Part shown: positions 55,831-64,000 of the stretch, piece by piece
Position numbering within the stretch: position 1 is the stretch's first letter
How the letters are laid out: every line of letters begins with the position of its first letter
Origin: Cricetomys ansorgei
Taxonomy: Eukaryota > Chordata > Mammalia > Rodentia > Nesomyidae
DNA: 64,000 nt
Direction: 5' to 3'
Assembly: GCA_026225945.1 (NCBI GenBank)
Contig: JAMJFZ010001074.1
Span: forward strand, 1,008,501-1,072,500
Notes under the pieces: model-generated
Database searches by the model: none
The model's input: only the letters and a program-made list of their open reading frames with translations
What the model was told of the DNA's origin: nothing
Position numbers and translations under genes: made by a program

Positions 55831-56224
55831 AAAGCCCAGCCTCCTCACCTTGGTCTAAAGGACTCTGATGATGGCTCCTCAGCTCCTGCCGGGTGGTGGA
55901 AGCCACTGTCTTATCTGCTCCCATTGTGTACGACTCCTCCTTCAGGATGCGGCTGATCCTCCCAGAGTTGGTGATAGTCCAGCCCTTATCCTCCATCCCA
56001 GCCCATCCTAGGGAACTGGTTTAGTGGTGTAGCATTTCCCTTGACAGCTTGCCCGTCCGCACTGAGGTGATAATTGTGCCCACCTGGCAGGTGTCTGTTA
56101 CATAAAGCGTCCAGAATGATGGCAGCTTAGCAGCAGGCACTGAACACTTGGTAGCTCTTCTTTTGAGGATCAGCTTTTCACAGTTCTCCCTTCAAACTCC
56201 AAAGAGAAGAGAAATGGGGTCCTA
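55831..56224. other. No recognised feature
   Basis: About 390 bp unassigned. Confidence 0.4.
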
Positions 56225-56450
56225 CTGTGCTCTGGTGGACAGCCTGTTCCCAGATCCTGCTGCTCCTTTGATATACCCCAGTGGTTCCTCTTCCTCCCTC
56301 AATTATCTATCACCTGTCCTCTACTGCATTTGCCTAATTCTCTTCCTGCCACCACTCTCTCCTGCAAGCTCACCAGTCTCGCTCTCAGTTGTACCTCCAG
56401 GGACTGGCATAGTGCAGGCATTCCATGACTATCAGATTAAATCTAATGAA
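56225..56450 (+). mobile_element. L2 LINE 3' UTR fragment
   Basis: CTCTCTCCTGCAAGCTCACC, CTCCAGGGACTGGCATAGTG and CAGGCATTCCATGACTATCA resemble the forward L2 3' region. The 124-codon frame across it (56148-56522) is not recognised. Confidence 0.45.
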
Positions 56451-56667
56451 CGGACACAGATCCGAGTTTGTGGACTAAGGTCTAGCTTCAGTTTGCCTCC
56501 GCTCTGGAAAGTACAGACCTAAGTGACCTTTGGAAGTATGTAATGGGGCAGAGGGAGATGAGCTCTGTGATGGAGGGGTGGGGCAGTGGGTGGGGCAGAG
56601 GGAGATGAGCTTAGCGATGGAGGGGATATTGCACTGTGTCAGTACTGAGAAACTGTTTCAGAACCAC

Positions 56668-56792
56668 ATTCTTGGGCACACATGGTGGTGCAAGCTTTTA
56701 ATCCCGGCACTTAGAAGGCAGGGGTGGGTGAACTCTGCAACTTCCAGTCTGGCCAAGACCACATAGTGGGACCCTGTCTCAAGAAAGAAATC
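56668..56792 (+). mobile_element. B1-related SINE
   Basis: GGGCACACATGGTGGTGCAA, GCTTTTAATCCCGGCACTTA, TTCCAGTCTGGCCAAGACCA and GGGACCCTGTCTCAAGAAAG: forward, diverged. Confidence 0.8.
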
Positions 56793-58494
56793 TCATTTTT
56801 GGCATCATAGAGGAAGCGTGTGGGTGGTGTGAACTAGAAGTTATTGCAGAAATGGCGACAGTGCGCATGGGGACCGGGAACTCTCCCGTGATTTTTATGT
56901 GGACAGGAGATCCACACTGCTAGTGCTCCCAGTTTTAGAAAAAAAAAAATGGAGAAAGAATTGAGCATGGTTTAGGACCTGACCTGCTTGAGCAAGCGGC
57001 GGTGCCTGTAGCAGAAACAGGGGTGGTTGAGGAAGAAGGCAGGATTTGGGGGAAGATCCAAGATTCCCTTTTGGAAATGCTACATTTGGGGAATTCAAGA
57101 GCCTGCTGTGAGAGTGCCAACTTCAGTCAGCTCCATTCCTGGGCCTGCTCTGGATGCGAAAAGCTCAGATTCTGTCGAGATTGCCTGAAGCTCTTGGGGC
57201 CTGAGGAGAGCCTTGGGCCTACTGGGTGGGGACTGAGTAAGAACCAAGAAAACAAAGCATAAGGAAGCCCTTGTCTCCAGCAGAGACAGACATTCAGTGT
57301 CCTTGGAAACCAAGGCACAGGAGCTGGAGTGAGAGGTGTTACCCAATCAGGAAGGCAGCCCGACCGAGGCCAGCTCTCGGCTCAGTGCCTCCATTTCATG
57401 AAGGGTCTCTGGTCCTACATGCCACTGGTGTGGAAACCAGATTTAAAGGCGAGTGAGGGCCTGCCAGCTGGGTACTGTTCAGACATCTGCAGACAATCTG
57501 CGGCCTCCTCTGTATTCAGTCCGGTTCACAAGCGGCTTTACACTAAGTAAGCCTTTTTACTGATGGCTGCCCTGTCAAATCCAAGGTATGCTTCAGGGCT
57601 TGCTGGGCTTCTGGGGAAGGTGGCTTGGAGCACTGTCTCCTCACCTAAACCCTATGGGGTGGAGGGCACTGAGCCCACCACCCATTTTCTTTTGTACAAG
57701 GATCAGGATTAATACAAGACCTGGCCTTTCACGGTGAGCTGAAATCCTGGTTGCCATCAGCCTAGGTCACAGCACCCCTGTTCCTTAGCCTTGGCGGTCT
57801 CTATCCTGTGTCTCTGTACCGCCTGTCTCCATCAGAATGGATGGAACGCATTTCCTTCCACTGTTCAGCGCTGGTAAGACTGCCTTAAAACACGGCCCCA
57901 CTACAGCTGTGTTCCTCTTTGGTAGGGCTGTTCCTATTAGCCACAGGATTCACTATGCAGCTGAACAACGGCCAGATCACACGCAAAAATAGAACTCTGA
58001 TCCATGGCTTGTCCTGTCCAGGACACCGGCCTCTTATTTACTACAAGGAGCGTAGGAATGTAGACACTCTGTATAGCTCATCTTGCAAAGAGCCAGATTG
58101 CTCTCCTTGATGACAATCCAGGAAGCACAACATTAACTCTCACAACCGCCAACCCGTGTGGCCAAGACTCAACTAAGAGCTGACGATGAATAACCAACAG
58201 CTTCGCTGACTTTTTCTCTGCATCCATATTAGGACCAACAAGAAAGCCAAATAAGACCCTCTAGCTAGCCACATAGGGTCTCCCATGGGACACCACCTAT
58301 GGCCATCACACGCCAACAAGCTTCCACCATGTCTGAAATCTTACGCCTTTCCCCATTTCTCCTCCTGCCACTGAGTTTTCGAATCCTGTAGATAGAGCCA
58401 AATCGATCCCTTTCACGTTTCTCCTTTGAGAAGTCTTTATTTTCAAAGGTACTATTGACATTTCCTCTGTGAAATAGCGGGTAACTGTATTGAG
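56793..58494. other. No recognised feature
   Basis: About 1.7 kb, including a 10-A run at 56939-56949. Frames of 60-86 codons on both strands, none recognised. Confidence 0.45.
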
Positions 58495-58720
58495 TGCTAG
58501 TGTAAATCAGGGTGTAAGTTAAGGGCTGTAACAAAAAGACCCCCAAAGACTGTGGTCCAAACACGGGAGGTTCTATTCCCTCCTGTCTTCGGGGAGCGAT
58601 TTCTCAAGGGTGGGAGGTGATTCTGCTCCTTGAAGACATGTAGGGACCTGGATTCCCTTTCCCTGTTGCTCTACCCTGGTCTCACTTTCCTGACAGGAGC
58701 TGGCTTAGCCTCGCAGCACT
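58495..58720 (-). mobile_element. Possible MaLR LTR relic
   Basis: AAGGGCTGTAACAAAAAGAC, CCCCAAAGACTGTGGTCCAA and ACACGGGAGGTTCTATTCCC weakly resemble a reversed MLT1-type LTR. Low certainty. Confidence 0.3.
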
Positions 58721-59365
58721 GTGGTCTGTGTTCCCTCTGTCCTCTGCACAGGGAGGAGAAAGGGGACTACAGCTGCCCATCCGGGATGTGGTAGAGATTG
58801 TGTGCATCGCTTTCTCGCACAGCTGGCAGAGCTGAACCACATGGCTTCCCCTGGCTGCCTAGGAGGCTGGACGAAGTGTCTACGGTGCCTGGCTGAAACT
58901 TGGTCTTTTTACTAAAATAACAAAAGACGCTGGATACTCCCACTACCATAGGTACCGAGAGATGAGAAAAAGCATTGCTCTTGCCCTCAGAGGCTAATGG
59001 TCCACAGGGACTCATGAGTAGTGTGAGGACTATCTCTTCTTGCATCTGTAGTCACTCTGGGGACTCCATGAGTTCTGGTCTCAACCCACCGCCACAGAAC
59101 TTCAGGCCACGTCACCTCAAGCCTGGTAGTGACCTCGAGAACTGGAATCCCTTTGGCACAATGAGAGATGTGTCGTTTTCCGGTGCGTTGTGTGTTCATT
59201 CCCGGAATCCTGGAGTCCCTCAGGTCGGCGGCTGATGGTTCTGTGGGCTAGGACCGTTCACTGTCCGGGCGAAAGGACCTGGACTCAAGTGGCGGGATGC
59301 GTGGGGCCCCTGGATCCGTGGTTAGGTGACCTTTCACAGAGCTGTCCACCCGCGGGCCTGAGAAA
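58721..59365. other. No recognised feature
   Basis: About 645 bp unassigned, with several scattered CpGs near 59160-59350 but no island. Confidence 0.4.
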
Positions 59366-59720
59366 TGTGTGACGAGCCGAGAAGGCCCGGAAGTCAGGAA
59401 TCTGATGGACACAAGACTCGTTTATTCCGCGCACCCTCCCCTTTTAACATCTTTCCCTGGGAAAAGGGTGTGGCTTCTCCCTCAGGTGGGGAAGCCTTAA
59501 TTAGCATGGCAGGGGAGGGGCACACCTGGCCTCATGGCCTTTGCAGAGACAAAGGTGTATAATTCACCACAAGGTCAGGCAGAAAGTTTGCCATTCTGTT
59601 TACTGAGTAGCAGCTTCCAGGGCTTCAAGAAAAGGAGTCTGCAGAGCATCCTGCCAGCCCTGGGGGGTGAGGAACACTCGCGCTTCGACTTAACTCTTTA
59701 GCCCAGAGCCTACAGAGATG
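59366..59720 (-). mobile_element. Possible solo LTR (class II-like)
   Basis: On the minus strand, AATAAA (about 59430) sits roughly 60 bp inside a TG...CA-type end (TGTGACGAGCC on the plus strand at 59368). A C/CT-rich R/U5 and a plausible AT-poor U3 follow. No target duplication was found, so the outer limit is a guess. Confidence 0.35.
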
Positions 59721-61965
59721 TGTCCAACAAGGGTGAATGAGCAGTTCTGGGAGCCGAAGAGTGAGTCCCAGCCTCACCTTCTGATGATGTCAGCAATTCT
59801 TCATCTTCTGCTCAGGCAGACCACCCCCCCCCCCTCCAACTTCTTGAAAAGACCCATAGTAGCCCCAGTATTCATTCCCCTTGCCCTTCAACAGCTCATA
59901 ACTCACCCTTCCAGACCCTTCTTGAAGTCATTTCTGGTAAGCACTTCTCTGCTCATACCACGTCCAGGAAGGTCTGTGCATACCTTACAGATGGCTGTCA
60001 TGCCCCTAACCCCAAGTCTCACCCCAGACAGTTTAGCGCCTGCTACTGCTGACCCCTGCTGACCTTGCTTGGCAGCAACGCCCAGTCCCACAGGTCCCAG
60101 CCCGCACCAGTGAACTCAGTCTCTTCCATGCCCAAAGCCTGCAGGTATTCTTGCTTTGCCGCAGCCCTGCACCGCTTAGAATATCGATGGGACGACTGAG
60201 CACCACAGTTACCTGCTTTTCATCCCTCCTGGCCTCCAGAGGAGTAAATCCGTGGTTTAAAATAAGACAAATTGGGCCTGAGTAGGGGTGGGAAGACTGC
60301 CAATTACAAGTGCTTAATTCCAGGTTACTTGTTAGAAAAAAAAAAAACCCTGGAACCGTTTCTACTTTTAAACAAAGTAAATGTCTGATATTAATTCTGA
60401 CCTAAAAATGGGGGTTCGGGGAGGAAGGAAGAAAATAGATGTTCCTCATGATTGAATCCTCAGCATGGTGTTAAATCAACCCGCAGTGGTGCTGGCGTGG
60501 GGAAGGAGCTTTTTTTTCTGATTGGCATCAGCCCCCCAGCTGCTTCCTGACTTGGGATCCAGGTGCCCGGCTTTGCTTTCCACAGACCCAGCAAGCTCAA
60601 GGCCTCCCTGTGACTCTGCCTTGCAGGAGCCATGTCCAGCTTCATCCATGTAGTCTCAGTAATGCGTGTGCACGTGGGGGAGAGTGGGGGTGGATTTAGC
60701 CGTCTCCTTAAATGATTGGCTTGTTCATGTTTTAACACCTGCGAATACTTGAGAGACCCTTAATCTAGTCTGAACATCTCAGCCAGGAGCTCTGCCAGCT
60801 CTGCGCTGTCCTTCGCTAATCAGAACTAGAGCTGAGTTAATCCCTTCAGAGGTTCAACTATTTTGCATGTGCAGCAACCATCCGGGGACCATGACAGTGC
60901 TCCACAGACACAGCAGAAGCGGCAAGCTGATGAGTCTGCTTTGCAGCTCAGAGAAGCAACTTTGGCTTAGCCCTGTCTTTACGTGGGTTTCTGAGCTTTG
61001 AAACTGGACTGTGGGAAGGCAAGGACCAAGATAGTGCGGAGTTTGCTGATTTCTTAAACATATTTGGTAGGAGCAGTGCTCGGGCGATCACTGTGCCCGC
61101 AGGAACAGGAAGAAGGGGGAGGTGGATAGAAGCAAACCGGGGAGGAAAATTCATTTGTGGGCTGCTTGAGGTTGCATGCACTAGGATCAGTGCATCTCAA
61201 ATCCCTGGTGGGGAGTAGCTTCAATATTTCCCTTTACCTGTCCTACCCAGCACCACGGATATGCCAGCCCTCCTATGGATTAGAGAGTGTGCTGTTGCAT
61301 TCTGGCTCTTCTGGGAGCTCATGCAATTATAGTCCTTACCATGTTAACCCTGCAGAAAGGTGAACTTAGCAAAGAGGGAAGGTAGGAATAGTGCGTGACT
61401 CATCCATAATGGAGGCTCCCACACCCGCAGTGAAGGGAGAAGAAGAACCGTTATTTATAGATCAATCCATTGACGGCTCCATTGGTGCCTCTGGACAATA
61501 GATGAGGGTGTAAAATAACTCAGGGTTAAATAACAGTGATACAGTTCATAAAACTTCACTGTGGAACACGTCCCGTGGTAAGGTAAGAGAGAATGTTGGG
61601 GGTTGGTTTTAGTCAACCTGTCACTTGGCAAGATTGAAAGCCTACTACACTGTGAAGGTTTCACACACTCTCCCTTCTTTAAAACTTGCTAATTTGGATC
61701 TCAGGAACCTCTGACCTTCAACTCTACTTGTCATGGGACTCCAGCCCTCCAGCAGGCAAAACTTCCGAGCTGCTTCTTCCTATACGTATGATGAAGTTAA
61801 ATTTATAAATTAAGCATAAAGGAGGGATACATAATTAACGATAAAATAGAACATTTGTAACACCATAATGAAAGAGATCCTATCACATGTGTCAGGAGGT
61901 ATACCATTTAAAATTAAGAATGGTTTGTTTGTAGAATTTCCCATTTAAAACTTTCAGACCGCGAG
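59721..61965. other. No recognised feature
   Basis: About 2.2 kb. A run of 12 C lies at 59824-59835 and an A-run at 60336-60347. No gene or repeat family recognised. Confidence 0.45.
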
Positions 61966-62145
61966 GCTGGAGAGACGGCTCAGTGGTTGAGTCCTTGCTG
62001 CTTTTCTGGAGTGCGTCAGGCAGCTCACAACTACTTGTAACCCCATCTCCGGAGATCCGACACCCTCTTCTGACCTCCACAGGCCCCTGCAGACACGTTC
62101 CAACGCACACAGAGAGGCGCCCAGACATAGATAAAGAGTAACTCC
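61966..62145 (+). mobile_element. B2 SINE
   Basis: GAGGCTGGAGAGACGGCTCA, GTGGTTGAGTCCTTGCTGCT, AGGCAGCTCACAACTACTTG, CACCCTCTTCTGACCTCCAC and CACACAGAGAGGCGCCCAG. Full length; the box B region is partly deleted. Confidence 0.93.
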
Positions 62146-62430
62146 CTGAGAGGAGATGGACATCTTGAATGGATTAGAGAGCCATTAGTTAGTTACTATC
62201 TAAGCCTGACTCCAGGAGCCCTAAACCTTCTAGGATGACTACATGGCAGGCGGTGTTCTGATAGAGAACAAGAGCATACCATTGCCATCCTCCCCTTTAA
62301 GAGTTTACTGGAATGGGTTTGCCAGCCGCTGAGACAGGAAAGTACCGCACAGGAAGAAATAGTCGATTTCCTCAAACTTTAAGAAATGTAGGCTGGCAAA
62401 CCAGTCTCTCTGAATATTGCCCCCTCTTAC

Positions 62431-62630
62431 CCGTTGAGAGCGTTTTCCTTTGCTGAAGTTCCGGGCTGATGCCCACTGTCACCCCGTAAGAGCGCTTTCC
62501 CCGGCAGTGGCCCCTGACAGGTGTCCCGATGTCCACAGTCACCCTGTGAGAGCATTTCCCTCCTCAGAGGTCCCTGGCTGATGCCCTCTGTCACCCTGTG
62601 AGAGTGCTTTCCTCGACTGTGATCCCTTTA
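62431..62630. repeat. 52-60-bp minisatellite, about 3.6 units
   Basis: Units begin at 62431, 62484, 62544 and 62596 with C(C/T)GT(T/A/G)AGAG(C/T). The first three end TGTCACC or AGTCACC. The middle unit is longer by about 8 bp. Confidence 0.85.
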
Positions 62631-63473
62631 GCCACTATACCCTTGGTCTTTGAGTGTGCCCCACTTTATTCCGTAATCTACCCTGTCTTCTATCAATATT
62701 TTATGCTCTGTGTGTTTCGTATGAATCCTTCCTACCCGATCACAAGGCCTGAGGAACCCAGAGCGGGCCAAAGCAAGATCTCAGTAACAAGCGGGGCTGG
62801 CTCACAAGGCAATCAACCTGCTACTGTACTTTTCTGGTTTCTGTTGAATGAATCTGTCAAGCCTTACACCGCCTTTCTTCCTTTTCTACTTTACACCTGT
62901 GCCTCCCCAGCAAATCTGCCTGGGAAATTTCCGTAAGACTGTAGATGTGGATGTGTTTGTAGATAATTATTAATAAATACCAACAAACACCTCTCTGGAA
63001 TCCCTCAGTTACGGAGAGGTGACGCAGCCTGGTGTTGCCATGGATGTGAGATGAAGGCGTCCGTCCCGGCTCTGCACACACTTGTGAAGTGTTTACAGTC
63101 ACAGACGCTGGATTTGGAGAGCACCGCCACCACCAGCGTCCTGCCTCAGCACTGGGCGGCTCTCTCTGTGGGAGCCCAGCCAGCTTGGAGGCTTGGTGGC
63201 AACATTTGCAAATGGAGCCCTTCTCCAGGGTGATGGGAACCCCACTAGAGAGGGCGGGGGTCTCGGGCAGAGCAGAGCTGGCTTTGACTCTTCGGCCTCC
63301 ATCTCTGGTTCTGTCACTTTTTGGAACAATGATTTCCACTAGGTGTAACCAACCTCAAGCAAGGTGAGAGTAAGTGGGTGTCTCATGGTACCCCACTTTG
63401 AGGCCACAGCTGAGGAAGGTGTGAAAGTTGTCACAAGGAGGGCATAAAGGCAGTCTTGGGCTTTTCTTCTTGT
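62631..63473. other. No recognised feature
   Basis: About 840 bp with overlapping frames on both strands, the largest 160 codons at 62857-63339 on the minus strand. None recognised. Confidence 0.4.
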
Positions 63474-63602
63474 CTCTCTCTGTGCATCTGACTGTCTGAC
63501 TGTGTGTGTGTGTCTGTCTGCCTGTTTCTGTCTATCTGTCTCTCTTTGTCTCTCTCTCTCTCTCTGTCTGTTTCTGTCTTTGTCTCTCTCTCTCTGTGTA
63601 TA

Positions 63603-63635
<33 letters not shown>

Positions 63636-63654
63636 GTGTTTCAGTCTCTGTCTA

Positions 63655-63692
<38 letters not shown>

Positions 63693-63720
63693 TGTTTGTC
63701 TGTCTGTCTGTCTCTCTGCC
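63474..63720. repeat. CT/TGTC/(GT)n compound simple repeat
   Basis: Pyrimidine-rich CTCT blocks mixed with TGTC, then (GT)n at about 63657-63690 and TGTC again. The Cys/Leu/Ser- and Arg/Glu-rich frames here are repeat translations. Confidence 0.97.
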
Positions 63721-64000
63721 TGGGGCTGCCTCACAAGGTTCTAGCCCACACTGGCCCTTGCTACTGGTGAGAGATGGCTGCCTTTTGCCTTCTGCATCTA
63801 TGTATTACAGTTCCAGCTACATGCTGGTCAACCCCACACCCAACTTCCCTTAGAAAGGGAAGGAAAACCTTCTTGGCTTGGCTCTGGAGGAGCTTCCCCC
63901 TGCTCCTGGAGGTAGCAGAAAGGGGAAAGGAGCCAATACAGGCTCCGTCCACTCCCAGAGGGCAGCTACTGGTCTGCAATACAAGTAACCCCGTGGATTC

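Noticed and set aside
62857..63339. 160-codon minus-strand frame with an SLTEISQADLLG-type end
   Set aside because: No recognisable family, and overlapped by other frames of similar length. Plausible as chance.
63339..63853. Cys/Leu/Ser-rich and Arg/Glu/Thr-rich frames
   Set aside because: Translations of the compound CT/GT simple repeat.

Overview
The window is rodent nuclear DNA, almost certainly from a muroid. It carries murid/cricetid-type SINEs (B1, B2, B3, ID-related), rodent MaLR LTRs of the MT/ORR1 type, a rodent-type L1 3' end, long (CA)n and (GA)n microsatellites, and older pan-mammalian repeats (MIR, L2, L1M, MLT1, a Tigger/MER2-type DNA transposon). The better preserved B1 copies (12262-12418, 30063-30255, 39430-39615, 41484-41636, 55437-55490) share a left-arm variant that, from memory, is not the usual mouse, rat or hamster B1 consensus. 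The species is therefore left open among muroids. I found no protein-coding gene, exon, tRNA, rRNA or CpG island that I can support. The open frames are short, overlap repeats or simple sequence, and match no family I recognise.

Layout. 0-4.6 kb: microsatellites, a composite ID-B1 SINE, a MIR, an L1M 3' UTR fragment, otherwise unassigned. 4.66-11.53 kb: one complete LTR retrotransposon on the minus strand, the main feature. It has two 539-bp LTRs with no difference seen by eye, a 4-bp ATTA target duplication, a primer site complementary to tRNA-Glu, a polypurine tract and a leader splice donor. A start codon at the gag position gives a gammaretrovirus-like first few residues and reaches a stop after 28 codons. 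The other 5 kb of the interior is AT-rich, has no long frame and contains diverged internal repeats. It therefore looks like a recently inserted, non-autonomous class I (VL30-like) endogenous retroviral element that depends on proteins supplied by another element.

11.5-19.5 kb: B3 and B1 copies, then a long antisense L1M broken by B3, ID and Tigger-type insertions and by a 26-bp minisatellite, then a MIR, two MLT1 LTRs and microsatellites. 19.5-33.3 kb: MIR and L2 relics, a weak retroviral zinc-knuckle-like frame, a (GAT)n array, B1, B2, L1M, a rodent L1 3' end and a MaLR LTR. 33.3-38.3 kb: no recognisable repeat or gene. 38.3-49 kb: MLT1, B1, L1M on both strands, B2, a Tigger-type element and a 147-nt pure purine run. 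48.3-56.5 kb: two MaLR-type LTR pieces, each followed by a copy of the same unnamed LTR-like repeat, then B2, B3, ID and B4-like SINEs and L2 relics. 56.5-64 kb: sparse repeats, a possible solo LTR near 59.4 kb, a roughly 55-bp minisatellite and a long CT/GT tract.

The window behaves as intergenic or intronic sequence shaped by successive repeat insertions. No gene circuit can be described. All repeat calls come from recognising consensus features by eye; boundaries are approximate unless a motif defines them.
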